Source: Corylus avellana (lineage: Eukaryota; Streptophyta; Magnoliopsida; Fagales; Betulaceae). From it: a DNA stretch of 64,000 nt. The translations under genes and the position numbers were made by a program. The notes beneath the pieces were generated by a model. That model was not told the origin of the DNA. It saw nothing but the letters and a program-made list of their open reading frames with translations, and did not search any database. The stretch lies in NCBI RefSeq assembly GCF_901000735.1, contig NC_081548.1:8245468-8309467 (forward strand), read 5' to 3'. Positions 23,371 to 35,009 of this stretch are shown here, in pieces. Within the stretch, counting starts at the first letter, position 1. Every line of letters begins with the position of its first letter.

Positions 23371-24325
23371 CTGGACCACTCAAATTTGTGAAGGAGAAAC
23401 GACGTAGTAGAAGACTAAAGTAATTAATCAAATAGCAACGTTTTTAATTTTGCAAGGAGAAGCGTCTTCGTCTTTTACTCAAAGATAAGCTCAAACCTGC
23501 AGGTTGAGAAAAGAACACAAACTCCACAGAGTTTTGAGAGAATTTCTCTGATTTTATAATAATTCAATTAAGTCTTTGTTTTACATTACAAAGTAGCATA
23601 TTTACCGAAGAGACATACTTGTGGAGAAAGTAAACCTAATCCTAGTAGTAATAGTAAACATAATCATAATAATAAGGAAATGAAATAATTAAAGTAAATC
23701 TAATCCTATTATGGAAAGAAAATAAAATCCTAATCAAATAAAAATCTTCTACAAATTAATAAAATCCTAATAAAATGAATAAAATCTTAATGTAAAATTG
23801 ACAATCAACGGAAATAGTGACAATCTTTCATTTTGCATTTCCATTGTCTGAGAACCGGTAAAATTTTGATTAAGCAGCGCTGCTGTAATATTATTTTTGA
23901 TACTTTCCTTATTTTCGTTTTTACCGAGAATATAGGTAAATATTGTCTTACGTCAAGAAATGATTCACGTCAATATTTTTTTCATATTTTTCGTGTCTTA
24001 ATCCTATAAATTCAATAGATCAACCATTAAATTTGTGAACTCATATAGATCCCATATAAATTTAATGGTGGATTCATCCATTCACTATAGAGATAGTCAA
24101 AAGATAGTTGAAAAATGAATGAATTATATCATTTTTCTTGGTGGACCACACACAAATTCAATGGTGGATTTATCCATTTACTATTCGTAAATGAGTAAAA
24201 GATGTGATAGATAATGATTTTTATCCTTTGTCAAAATGATACGATGTGTAAAAGATATGTTGGTTGATCCAAGACATTCCTTGCCACTTGCTTATAGTTG
24301 TAGTGCTTACTGCAAGCACGCTGCA
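23371..24325. other. LTR-like, non-coding sequence
   Basis: The start (CAAACTCCACAGAGTTTTGAGAG, then an AT-rich run) looks like part of an LTR, and a distantly similar stretch occurs near 50240. No frame, primer site or target duplication was found. Confidence 0.35.
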
Positions 24326-24333
24326 CTTGTAGT

Positions 24334-24694
24334 TAGGGCCGAACAAATTCACCGACTAACTGCTAACCGACCGACTTTCGACCGACACCGGCCGTGGCCG
24401 ACTAGATGATGGATGTGAGGCGGCATGATTTTTTTTCTATTCCGAATTTTTCGGTGCCGTAGGCGGAAGAGGTTTTTCTAACCGAACTGACTTCACCAAC
24501 CGACTTTATCGACAAATTTTCCATTTTTCCACATACTGACATTACCGATCGACATTACCGAACCGACTTTACTGACTGCCATTCGGTGTCAATAAAAAAA
24601 ATTGGCAGAATAAGTCGGTGAAATTTTTTACTTTTCGAAAGGCAAAAGAAAATTTTCTACCGAAAACGACATTACTGAATGATGCTCAGCCCTG
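24334..24694. mobile_element. Non-autonomous hAT miniature element
   Basis: A 361-bp element ending CTCAGCCCTG; the left end TAGGGCCGAAC is its diverged complement. It is flanked by perfect 8-bp target duplications CTTGTAGT at 24326-24333 and 24695-24702. The inside is rich in CCGAC motifs and has no transposase. Confidence 0.82.
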
Positions 24695-24702
24695 CTTGTA
24701 GT

Positions 24703-25640
24703 AGCCAGTAGTAGTGAAGAATCAAAGAGTGCCTTCTAAGCAGAAAGTAAGTTTGATTATTTCGGAAAAACAAAAAAAGAAACAATTACTATAAAATATG
24801 AGAAATGTTAGGGATCTTTTTTATCCTTACAAAATTGATGTGCCTTTTAAAATTACCATTGAATTTGTGATGAATTACTATTGAATTTGATCTAATGGTA
24901 ATCTTAAAAGTCACTTCAACTTTGAAAAGATATCAAAAGAGAATAAAAATGCGGTTTCTAACATTATTCATAAAATAGTCCTTAACCTCTAATTCCCACA
25001 TTCATAATAGATTGAACCCAGCTTTGGGGAGTAATTCTAAAAGTCACTTTTATGTCACTCCACATCATTTTTTGAGTGACACAAGAATAACTTTTAGCAT
25101 TGCTTAGCTTCCATTTTCTTAATGAACAAATAAAGTTCAGTCCAAACCCACGGCCAAGTTGTGGGTGGGTCCAAGGTTATTTATTTATTTTTTATAATTT
25201 TCATTTATTTTTTATAAAAGGGGTATTGTGGACATTTTAACTAAAAAATGGGTGAAATTAAAAAGAGTTAAACATAGGATATTGACATTGCAAATTTTTA
25301 AACTTTGAAATTACTTCACGAAGTATAAGTAAAGTTTCACCAATTTAATTTTAACGGTGGAATGGATCTAGCTATTTCCCTTGAATGTAGAGGACCATGA
25401 TATTAATGGTCATATTATTCTATGCTTCATTTTCTCGTGAATTTAATATAGATTTTTTTTTTTTTTAAAAAAAGGAATTTAATATAGATCTTGATTTAAA
25501 ACAGTCAAACAGGTGATTCTCAAAAGCTCATCTTCTCATTTTATAGCAACCTATTCACGGACCTTCAACACAAAGTTAAGTCTCATATAATGCAAACTTA
25601 ATCATTTAATTAATAGTTTAATAATAATATAAAATAACGT
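24703..25640. other. No gene seen
   Basis: AT-rich sequence with short inverted repeats near 24800-25090 (AGTGACACAAGAATAACTTT-like), probably an old miniature element. Nothing coding is supported. Confidence 0.4.
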
Positions 25641-26117
25641 TAATACCTTTTTTAGTACTTAAGTTTTCACTTTTTTATTTTTTTCCACTTAAGTTTTAAT
25701 TCGAATTACAGATAATACCTAACTTATGGGTAAATATCGGTTTAGTACATCCGTCACCATTCCGTCAATCAAACAAACGAACTGACGTGTTATAACAAAA
25801 AATTCCACGTGTCCTAACAAAAATAAAAAAAATTATAAAACTAATTAAAATAATTAAAAAAATCAAAACTTAAAAAAAAAAAAAAAGACAAATGCCACCC
25901 CATTTTGGCCAAAGGGAGTGGCCGGCCACCCCCATTTTGGCCATTGTGGGTGGCTCTAGGGCTGGAATGGGGTAGCCGAAATTAGTTCGGTTGATGAAAT
26001 GTGACGAAAGTATTAAATTGGTCTTTACCCATAAGCCAGGTACCATTTGTGATACGATTTAAAACCTAGGTATGAAAAAATAAAAAAGTGAAAACCTAAG
26101 TACTAAAAAGTTATTAA
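25641..26117. mobile_element. Miniature inverted-repeat element with GGCCGGCC core
   Basis: The left end GTTAATACCTTTTTTAGTAC and the right end GTACTAAAAAGTTATTAAC are near-complementary. The inverted arms extend well over 80 bp. The centre holds GGAGTGGCCGGCCACCCCC. It is non-coding. Long arms suggest a MULE-like or foldback element. Confidence 0.75.
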
Positions 26118-26218
26118 CCCTATAAAATCTCATAATCATCACATAATGCAAACTTAATAATTTAATCAATAGTTTAATAATAATATAAAATATCCTAATT
26201 ATCACATAATGCAAACTT

Positions 26219-26326
26219 TTTTTTTTTTTTGACATGTCCACACAAGAGGGGGGAGGAGGGGATTCGAACTAGTGACCTCCGCTTCATAAAACGTGGTTCC
26301 CAGCCGATTGTGCTACCCCTTAGGGA
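26219..26326 (-). mobile_element. tRNA-derived SINE
   Basis: On the minus strand it reads GGGGTAGCACAATCGGCTGG (A-box region), then CACTAGTTCGAATCCCC (B box), and ends in an A-rich tail (T-run at 26217-26231). It is flanked by perfect 16-bp target duplications CACATAATGCAAACTT at 26203-26218 and 26327-26342. Confidence 0.9.
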
Positions 26327-26342
26327 CACATAATGCAAACTT

Positions 26343-27145
26343 ATGTACAAACTATAAACCAAATTAAAGAAACTGAGAAACACACTCCCATCCATGCATT
26401 AATCTTAGCAACATCGATTTGTCTAGCTGTAAAAGAAAAGACAATATAAAGAAATTTAAATGAAAAAAAAAATAGAAAAATACGTAAAGATTATATGGAC
26501 CATTAAAGCCCTAAGGAATTTCGCTCTTATACATTACAAAATACTCATATTTATAGGAAAAATGAGATAAATATGTATGATAATTAAATATGATTACAAT
26601 CATATCAAGAAAATCAAATCATTATAATCAATAACAATTAAATATCTTAAATCAAATCCCATAATATCCTCTAACATGGTTGTGTTAAATATCAATTATT
26701 TCTAAAGCTTAAATAGATAAGAAGTGGTAAATTCAATTATATAATTAATAATTTTTCAATCCATTCACATGTGAGTTCAAACTCTCACAACACGTAAAAT
26801 ATATAATTAAAATATAAGAAAACACACGAAGTTAAGATTTGAACTCATGATCGATCTTTGTTTTATTCTAATCTCACATTAAAGGATCACCACTTGTCTA
26901 AAAAAAATAAAATTTTATATTTAACTAATATTTAACACAAAATGGCGGCAATAATCTCAAAGTTAAAAGCCGGCAAGCAGTCCAAAATGTAAAAGAAAAG
27001 GCCTAGCTCTTGAACAACTCCAACAAATTAAATTAATTGTGCGATTTGGCATTGCCGTCCATAAATGGTCAAGATGTGAGATCTTTGACTTAAAAATACC
27101 CACCATTTCTAGTTGTTGAGACCAACAACACAATAAAGAGAATCA
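26343..27145. other. Upstream region of the phytocyanin gene; no other gene seen
   Basis: AT-rich sequence without long frames. A phrase near 26720-26890 (AAATTCAATTATATAATTAA, AACTCACAACACG) resembles degraded TRIM internal sequence. The promoter of the gene at 27146 should lie here, but no clear TATA box stands out. Confidence 0.4.
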
Positions 27146-28178
27146 ATGGCATCTTCCCAATATTTCTTCATCCTTGCAATCGTAGCAATTCTTGTCCCTT
27201 CAATTTTGGCCACAGAATTTGTGGTTGGTGATGACAGGGGCTGGACCATTAACTTTGACTACCAAGCTTGGGCTCATATCGGTGACACTCTTGGTAAATT
27301 AACGCTATAAACTTTTTGTACTTACCATATTTTTTTATATAATTTTTTAGTTTTATTTGCCCATGTTTGTTTTCAAATCATTACTTTGTTAAAGTATTGA
27401 TTAAATTTACATATTCCTATCAGCTTAAACTTTATAATAAGTGGTGATTTAACATGATAACAGAGTCATAGGTCATGAGTTCGAACTTTGATTCTGTCAA
27501 TTCACTCTAATTTAATTAAATATTTTAGGTGTTGGGTCTCACCTATTAAAATGGAGTTTGAAACTATACTTGAGGATGAACGTTAAAGTATTGATTATAT
27601 CTCATCCGAATAGAAAGTTTTTTCCTTTACAAAAAGTGGATAGGGAACCACTCCCATACCATTACTCCAATTTTTGTAAAGGAAAATCATTTTCATTCGG
27701 ATTTTGATACATAGCATTACTCGACTTTGAGGCTATCTTGTTTTTAAGGGGTTGCTAGTGGATCATTTTTGTTTCTTATTGAGTTTTCAAAAAAAATATA
27801 TTGTAAATGTATTTATTTTAAGTTTGATTGATGATGGAATAATTAACTTTTTGGTGCAGTTTTCAAGTATAAAGAGGGAGTTCATAATGTTCTTAAAGTA
27901 AATGGAATTGGCTTCCAACAGTGTGTTGCACCATTGGGAATTGAGGCCTTGCTAGTGGACATGATGTGATTACACTAGCAACCTCGGGAAGAAAATGGTA
28001 TATTTGTGGTGTTGCCAAACATTGTGAGAATGGAAACCAAAAACTTTCCATAACAGTGCTGCCTCAGACAATGTCTCCAGCATGTTCTCCAGTTTCAGCA
28101 GCTAAGGAATGCGTTAAACCTATATATTATGGGTGGATGATGGTTGTTTTTGGCATCCTTGCCATGGTCATGGTTTAA
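27146..28178 (+). pseudogene. Phytocyanin (plantacyanin-like blue copper protein), frameshifted
   Basis: Phytocyanins are secreted or GPI-anchored single-copper proteins of the plant cell surface. Exon 1 (27146-27293) encodes a signal peptide (MASSQYFFILAIVAILVPS) and the domain start EFVVGDDRGWT. A phase-1 intron, at the family's usual place, ends at 27859. Exon 2 carries the copper ligands His (GVHNV), Cys and His (WYICGVAKHC) and a Gln-type axial ligand (GNQKL). It ends with a short Ser/Pro stretch and a hydrophobic tail (WMMVVFGILAMVMV) suited to GPI anchoring. Between GFQQCVAPLG (about 27930) and SGHDVITLA (about 27962) the frame shifts by one base, giving an early TGA at 27967. That makes it a pseudogene unless it is a sequencing error. 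A TRIM element sits in the intron. Confidence 0.82.
27387..27599 (+). mobile_element. TRIM retroelement in the phytocyanin intron
   Basis: The left terminal repeat TGTTAAAGTATTGATTAAAT (27387-27454) ends in AACA. It is followed by TGATAACAGAGT, a decayed initiator-tRNA-Met primer site, and a short internal region. The right repeat (CGTTAAAGTATTGATTA) starts at 27581 after a purine-rich tract and is truncated at about 27599. Its sense matches the host gene's strand. Confidence 0.75.
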
Positions 28179-28966
28179 AGTTAGATCAATAGTACTATAG
28201 TTAAAATTTTTCTTTCATGTTTGTGGAGTGTATTGAATTCATTAATTGTTTGCATTGTATTAGATCTGAATTTATTGATTTATAGTAGTATGTGTGTTCT
28301 GAAATATAAACCATTTGTGATCTATATTTGTACAAAATACTATGTTTGAGCATATTTGTTAAATTATCTTGCAAACAGCAGGTGGGGTTTAGGCAGTTTA
28401 TAAGGAGGGGGTGGAAATGGCTTTTAATAGAAGATTTGGCGTTTTATCAACTCAAACATAATTTGATTGTTTATAGGACAATAATGCTAATACGTACAAG
28501 TCTATGCTTTTAGGCTTTATTTAAAAGATGAGGATCCACTATAATTTTGCTTTCCAAATTTTAGAGGAGGCTATAGAGCTCACCTGCATTGAGCAACCTC
28601 GGGGAGTAATGCTAGAAGTTACTCTTGTGTTCTTTTTGTTTAGTTACTCTGAAAATGATATGATTTCTAAAATCACTGTTGGGCTTGTGATCAATTATTA
28701 TTGAATTTAATCAAATGATGATTTTAAAGCCACCTCATTCATAAAGTGACACAAGAGGGACACAAGAGTGACTTCTAAAATTATTCCAACGTCGGGTGTA
28801 GACTAGGATTCACTACTCGAGACAAGTGGACCCCACAACCTTCCTCTCTTGTACTATATAAATTTCAATAAAATTTGAATAACCTAATTGTTCACCAGCA
28901 TGAAAATAAACTTTGGCCACCTGCATGAAGATTCTAATCACATGCTAGCAAATTGGGAAGAGATAA
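28179..28966. other. Downstream of phytocyanin; no gene seen
   Basis: AT-rich sequence with a small inverted pair around 28600-28780 (AGTTACTCTTGTGTTC against CACAAGAGTGACTTCT), probably a miniature element. No coding support. Confidence 0.4.
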
Positions 28967-29152
28967 ATTATCAGTTATCCCAAAAACTTAAGCTGGTAAG
29001 TAGATATACATTTAATCACTTAATCATTGTGAAATATTTAATTAAAATGGAGGGTGATTTGACGGAATCAAGATTTGATCACAGGACCTTTGCTCTGATA
29101 CTATGTTAAATTATCAGTTATCCCAAAAGCCTAAGCTGATAGGAAGATGTTT
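28967..29152 (-). mobile_element. TRIM retroelement
   Basis: Two near-identical terminal repeats (AAATTATCAGTTATCCCAAA at 28965 and 29108) flank about 110 bp. The minus strand next to the right repeat reads TAGTATCAGAGC, the tRNA-Met primer site with one change. Same type as the element at 27387 but a different variant. Confidence 0.75.
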
Positions 29153-29430
29153 TTCAGTTATTAAATATTCAGTATTCATGACACATCCATCATGCGTTTA
29201 AAAGATAGTTCTTCTAATTTTCTACCACAAGCAACAAACAATGATCAAAACGACAATCCTATGGCCATAATGATCTCTGCTTTTTAATATGGGAATACAA
29301 ATTGTACTATCTCCAAAATATAATTAAAACTGCAAACTTTTAAGTTGTATGGAATTTCTTGTGCACTTGTTTGCTAAAACCGAATGGGATTGTTAGAAAA
29401 GAAATGGGATAGGTGTTGATTATTTATTTA

Positions 29431-29539
29431 TTTTTTTAATGTCTAAACAAGGAAAGGGAAAGGAAAAGGTGATTCGATCTAGTAACTTCCGCTTCATGAG
29501 ACGTGATATCCAGTAGATTAAGCTATCCCTTGGAGACAA
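29431..29539 (-). mobile_element. tRNA-derived SINE (degraded)
   Basis: The minus strand reads CCAAGGGATAGCTTAATC, then GAAGCGGAAGTTACTAG and a B box decayed to ATCGAATCACC, ending in a T-run on the plus strand. Same family as 26219. Confidence 0.65.
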
Positions 29540-30047
29540 TATAGGCGTCATTAAGTTGTAGTGTGATCCAAAGTTTATATATATAGCTTATTATTTCCTG
29601 ACATGCTTCTCAGTAGTGTTTTTTTGTTTTTTTTTTGGGAATGCTTTCATATATAGTTTCAGGAATTGTATGAGGAGTTTAGATAGAGTAAGAAATGATG
29701 AACAAGAGAGATTTAGTCGAATAATGTTATACATCATCTTTTAATCTCGTTTTTATCATTTCAAAGTTGATGTAGCGTGGTCCTCCATAGCATGTGATGC
29801 ATAGAAATTAGTTTTTTTTTCTTTTTTTTTCTTTTTTTTTTTTGTTAGAGAAACCATGCTACAACTTTAGAGGATAAAAAAAATGGTACGTAGAATTACC
29901 AGATTTGGCCAGGAAAATTGATCCTATTGAAGTGTATTCAATATATAGAGAAATCATTACAAATGATATGTACAGTTGGAGAATAAAAATACATAGTTAC
30001 CTTTTTTTTAAAAAAAAAAAAAAGAGTGAAAAGATATAGTAAACTTA

Positions 30048-30164
30048 TTTTTTTTTTACACATTCACATAAGGGAAGGACGAAAAATGAGGAATGAAATT
30101 CGAACTAGTGACCTCCGCTTCATGAGGCGTGATCTCTAGCCAATTGAGCTACCTTTTAGAGACT
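30048..30164 (-). mobile_element. tRNA-derived SINE
   Basis: The minus strand reads AAAGGTAGCTCAATTGGC (A box), GAAGCGGAGGTCACTAG and TTCGAATTTC (B box), with a poly-A tail (plus-strand T-run at 30047-30057). Same family as 26219. Confidence 0.75.
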
Positions 30165-30518
30165 ACCTACTCTTTACACTTGTGACTTATCAGAAACTAT
30201 ACTAATAAGAAATTATCAAATACAATGAATCTTGACCAATGCCTGCTTTTTGCATTTTTTTATTTTTTATTTTTATTTTTTTTAAAAAAAAAGATGAAGA
30301 ATATTTTGGTAATTTTGGCACCACTATGTTAGGATTTACTTATTGTGGCTTGTAACATACATAGATTATTTTCTAAGAGAATTTAGCATGATGGATGGCA
30401 TATGGAGACTGAAGAGGAAACTTGCATTGACAATCACTTGGAAGCATGACATATTTCAATAATTATACAATAATGTGAGACAAGAATACATATATATATA
30501 TATATATATATCTTACAA

Positions 30519-33380
30519 CTACTCAAATTGAAACTTTTGAGATCTCGTCCCAAAAGAGTAAACATAATACTCATTTTCCTCTGTAGCAATCTTTTTGAGC
30601 TTTTTCTCTTTCATCAAATTTTGTGAATCATCAATCATATTTGGAGATCTCATTTTTCTCTTAGAGGAGCATCTGTTTTCTATATTGTTATTGTCATCCT
30701 CATCATCACTAACAACAATGGCATGATCCTCATCTTTTCCATCAACAACCCTTTCATATAGTAGATAGACCCCTATTTTCTTCAGAATGATTTCAAGCCC
30801 CCAATCTGCAAGAACCTCTACTTCATCACCATCCTCAAAATCATTGGTAATAACAATATTGCCTAGCAATAGGTGATCTTCAAGAGGGAATTGGCCACCA
30901 GTTGTTGCAAACAAATAAGTCAGAATAGTATTCTTGGTATGGTTGATAAATGACATGCTATCTTTATATGAAGATAATACTTGAACACGTGATGCAAAAA
31001 CAACACATACACCAAACTCGTTCAATATGGGGTCAGCAGTAGGTACTTCAAAATGTACCGAGGGTCCCTCACATTGATACGTGAACCAATCGGGGATTTG
31101 ATTGCCGGGGAGGATAATGCTAAACATTCTACCAACTCCAAGCATAACCCAATCCTGTTACATCAGCAGAGGATGATGTGTGTTAAAGTATTAACTAAGT
31201 GATACGAGATAACATGATATCATAACTGAGGTCTTGAGTTGAAATCCTACTCCACACATTATTCTATGGGAAAAATACATTTTACCCCCATGAACTATCC
31301 ACCCATTTGCACTGTAACCTCCAATATTTAAAAAGTGATACNNNNNNNNNNNNNNNNNNNNNNNNNNNNNNNNNNNNNNNNNNNNNNNNNNNNNNNNNNN
31401 NNNNNNNNNNNNNNNNNNNNNNNNNNNNNNNNNNNNNNNNNNNNNNNNNNNNNNNNNNNNNNNNNNNNNNNNNNNNNNNNNNNNNNNNNNNNNNNNNNNN
31501 NNNNNNNNNNNNNNNNNNNNNNNNNNNNNNNNNNNNNNNNNNNNNNNNNNNNNNNNNNNNNNNNNNNNNNNNNNNNNNNNNNNNNNNNNNNNNNNNNNNN
31601 NNNNNNNNNNNNNNNNNNNNAAAACTTCACTTTAAGCCCTTGAATTACCACGCGTTTTAGCAAGCCTCTCAAACTTTAAAAGCAATTTACCCACTCCGTC
31701 AATTTTTGCCGTTAAAACCCCTAAAAGGACAAATTTACCCTTCAATTTTCTTTTTATTAAAAAAAATGAAAAGAAAAAAAGGTTCATAAGGTGGCCGAAC
31801 CGTGGGTCACCTTGTGTTTTTTTTTTTTTTTTTTTTTTTATAATAATAATTTTAAAATAAATTAATTAATTTGAAATTAAGGATAAATTTGGAATTTTAT
31901 AAAAAAAGTCAGGAGTATAAACGTCATTGTCTCACTTTTAACGTTTAAAATATGACGGAGAGGTTCAAATTGAGAGGTTTTGAAGTTCGGGAGCTTGTCA
32001 AAATGCGCGGTAATTCAGGGGTCTAAAGTGAGGTTTCTCCTTAAAATTAAGAGAGAGAGAGAGAGAGAAAACATGTACCTGTAGGAAGCTTTGCTTAAAA
32101 GTATATGTTAGATTCATGCACCCTTCCATGTAAACACACTCAATAGGATTTGAACGCTTATCCAAACCAGGAATTTCGACTAATTTGTGACAGTTAGCAA
32201 GGTACAAACCATTCATATTTGAGAGCTTTGATAGATCCGGCATTCTTTCCAATCCAGTGCAGTGTTTTGCATCTAAAAAAATCAAACTTGCTGGTAAATC
32301 CGGAATTGATTTAAGCTTTCTACAGCGATTCAATTTGAGATCTTGAAGCTTCGAAAGACCACCTAGGGTTGTTGATAGGCTTTCAAAACTATTGCATCTT
32401 AAATCTAAAATTTTAAGAGAACATAAATTCCAAAGATCTGTAGGAATTCCGTCATCCGATAAATTGCAGTCCCAGAGACATAAGTTTGTTAGTGAGTTCA
32501 AGCCTTGTAGTGCGGCAGGCAGTAGATTGACTGACTTAGGACTTTTCCTTGGTGATATCCAAGACCAAAAGAGTGAAGGCAATGACTTAGATGGTGATCC
32601 TTTACACCTACATAGAGATAAATATTTCAGATTCTTCAGTTGCACTATACTAAAAGGCACTTGTCTTATAGCAGTTCTGTCTAAAAGAAGAGTTGTCAAT
32701 GATTCCATATCCCCCAAGTTGTCAGCCAAATTGTGCATTTTAGAACACCCAGAAAGAATGAGAGTTTCTAGAGACTTCAAGTTATAGAAACTCCTTGGCA
32801 AACTTTTAAGGCATTTGCAATCTTTCAAATTCACCAAAACAAGATTACTAAGATCTCCAATGGAGTGGTGAACCTCAAGCAAACTCGTACAATCTTCAAG
32901 TATTAATTGCTCTAGATTTGGGTGTTTTGAAAAGTCAGGGGTCTGGCTCAGATAATGAGAGTGACTGAGATTTAGAATTTTCATCTTCTCAAGCAACTGC
33001 TAAACAAATGAGAAAACAACCAATTAAAAAGGAAGGAAAGCGCAATATTAGAGCCTAGAATATTAAAAATAACAATAATAATAACAAATAATTGATTATT
33101 TTACCTTGGGACTTTCCCAAACTTTTTTGAGATTGCTATATTGCAAGTCAATCACAACTAAGTTTCTTGGATAAAAGTCATTTGGAATAAACTTTAGAGG
33201 AAATCCATGCCAGCAGAGCCACCTTAATTCCTTGGAAAGATATTTATAGTCTCCAGAGAGTCGTACGTGATCAAGTTGGAGTAATCTTAGTCTCTGCATC
33301 TTAATAAATGCTTCTGAATTAAAATTCATTTTACTTAGACTTGTCAATTCTAAAGTAAGCCCTTCAACTGCATTTGTTCC
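30519..33380 (-). CDS. TIR-NBS-LRR (TNL) resistance-like gene, 3' exons only
   Basis: TNL proteins are intracellular immune receptors. Three exons with good splice sites are seen: 33380-33105 (GTNAVEGLTLEL, the usual exon start after NB-ARC, then the first LRRs), 32999-32079 (LRRs such as LEQLILEDCTSLLEVHHSIG and LETLILSGCSKM) and 31154-30519 (GNQIPDWFTYQCEGPSVHFEVP, the C-terminal jelly-roll/Ig-like C-JID domain). An acidic and basic tail ends at 30519. No stops break the three exons, about 610 codons. The TIR and NB-ARC exons expected above 33380 are not found: a gap, Copia gag, a Copia LTR and hAT debris occupy that place. It is either an N-terminally truncated gene or one separated from its 5' exons by insertions. 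The intron between the last two exons holds a gap and a miniature element. Confidence 0.85.
31342..31620. other. Assembly gap (279 N)
   Basis: The only gap not exactly 100 N. It lies inside the last TNL intron, between two miniature elements. Confidence 0.95.
31621..32037. mobile_element. Miniature inverted-repeat element in a TNL intron
   Basis: The left arm AACTTCACTTTAAGCCCTTG and the right end CAGGGGTCTAAAGTGAGGTT form inverted repeats of about 65-70 bp. There is no coding capacity. Sequence just left of the gap (CCCCCATGAACTATCCACCC) is the end of another element of similar kind. Confidence 0.75.
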
Positions 33381-33697
33381 CTATAAAAACACAAGAATTG
33401 CATGAGACAAGTGATTGTCTAAACTTATCACATAATCTTACTTATTAATCATTTCATTTATCTCGCTTTGCTTAATATAATGTAATCATGTTTGCAGCTG
33501 CAAAAACAATAGAATGATGTTAGGAAAGAAAAAAAAAAAAAAAAACAGTTCCTATTTTCAAATAAGAAATATATGGATTACACTTTCAAGGCATGTGNNN
33601 NNNNNNNNNNNNNNNNNNNNNNNNNNNNNNNNNNNNNNNNNNNNNNNNNNNNNNNNNNNNNNNNNNNNNNNNNNNNNNNNNNNNNNNNNNNNNNNNN
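33381..33697. other. TNL upstream intron sequence and assembly gap
   Basis: 33381-33597 is intron-like AT-rich sequence above the first visible TNL exon. 33598-33697 is a 100-N gap. Nothing in it resembles NB-ARC. Confidence 0.7.
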
Positions 33698-34279
33698 AAA
33701 AGAAATACCTTGCTCTTTTCTTGTTGCCTCTTCATTGAATATGTTGTCTTTTACCATACCCATAGTTATCACACCACTGGGAGCCGAATTACTAAGTGCC
33801 AGCACCAAAGTTTCCCAACTGTCTGGCAAATAACTCAACAAAAGTAATGCTTGCACCTCATCATCTAATGCAAGTTTCATGGTAGACAACTCATTCAGCA
33901 ATCCCTGCAAATTACTCAAATGCTCCATAACACTATGCCCATCTTTGTACTTCAAATTCACAAGCCTTCTTATCACAAAGGCTTTGTTTTGAGGAGTCTT
34001 TCGTTCATACAGACACTCTAGCTTCTGCCAAAGACTGTAAGCATAAACTTCTTTGGCTACATGATCAAAGACACTTTAGTCAACCCACTCCCTAATATAT
34101 CCAACGGCTTTCCTATTCAATTTCTTCCGATCGTTGTTGGTTGTAACAATTGGTTTGACACCTTTCAACTCAATAGGTTCAAGCAACTCCTTGCAATACA
34201 AAATATCTTCAATCCTAGTCATCCAAAGTGAATAATTGGAAGCTGTGAGTTTAACAATGTTGTTAGATGACTCTTCCAT
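33698..34279 (-). pseudogene. Copia gag remnant
   Basis: From ATG at 34279 the frame MEESSNNIVKLTASNYSLWM is the typical start of a Copia gag of DUF4219/UBN2 type. A stop near 34079 and then LWQKLECLYERK, MEHLSNLQGLLNEL and ALLLLSYLPDSWE follow, all gag hallmarks. It ends at the gap, so the zinc knuckle and pol are not seen. It lies just inside the LTR at 34336 and belongs to the same element. Confidence 0.85.
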
Positions 34280-34335
34280 TTAATTTACACAAGAACTCCA
34301 CACTGACAATGAACTAAAAGGCACTAATACCGCTT

Positions 34336-35009
34336 TGTTAGGGGTGAACACCAATTTCAGATGTTCAGTGAAATTAATCTACCCCTCTTTGTGCAAATTA
34401 CTCAATCACAGTAGTAGAATAATAATCAAGCAGCCCACAAGTAAGACACCATGATTTTTACATGGAAAACCCTCAAATGTGAAGGAAAAACCACGAGACC
34501 TAGTCTAGTGAAATCTTTCACTATCAATAATAATGAGTTTACAATTGTCTTCTCTAGAGAAATATCTAGTGGTTATCACCACAACATCAAAAATACATGC
34601 ATTCTTGGATTAAACATAAATTCATCTCCATAAAGTGGGTTCCAACAAGAATAAAGAAAGATCTCACCAAGTAGGTATTAGCAATCAAGCGATTGGAGAG
34701 GAAGTCCAACAATTGACACAATTCAATACGTAGCACTCGTCGTCAGGAACAACATACTAAAATTTCATCAAGATTGGATCACAAACGACCTTCCAATATC
34801 TGATAGATGCGATTAGGCAAAATCCTTTTTCTCCTTTTTCTTTTTCTCTCTCCCTGCAAGGTGTGGCGCTATCTCTCTCTGTTTTTCTCTTCTTCTTTTT
34901 TGTCTCATGCGTTAACACACGTACATGTGTTTCTTTTATATATATACTATGAAACAAGGGCTTTGTTTTGTAGCCCACGTGGTCCCCATATAAGAGGGAC
35001 CACCCAACA
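34336..35009 (-). repeat. Copia LTR (5' LTR on the minus strand)
   Basis: Its plus-strand ends are TGTTAGGGG and ACCCAACA, so it starts TGTTGGGT and ends CCCTAACA on the minus strand. A region near 34450-34520 (ACATGGAAAACCCTC) is typical of Copia LTRs. The bases next to its 3' end (CGGTATTAGTGC) are a degraded tRNA-Met primer site. The partner LTR is not in the window and may lie in the gap at 33598. Confidence 0.8.

Noticed and set aside
26219..26326. Possible tRNA gene
   Set aside because: A and B boxes are present but there is no cloverleaf or anticodon arm; the A-rich tail and 16-bp TSD show a SINE.
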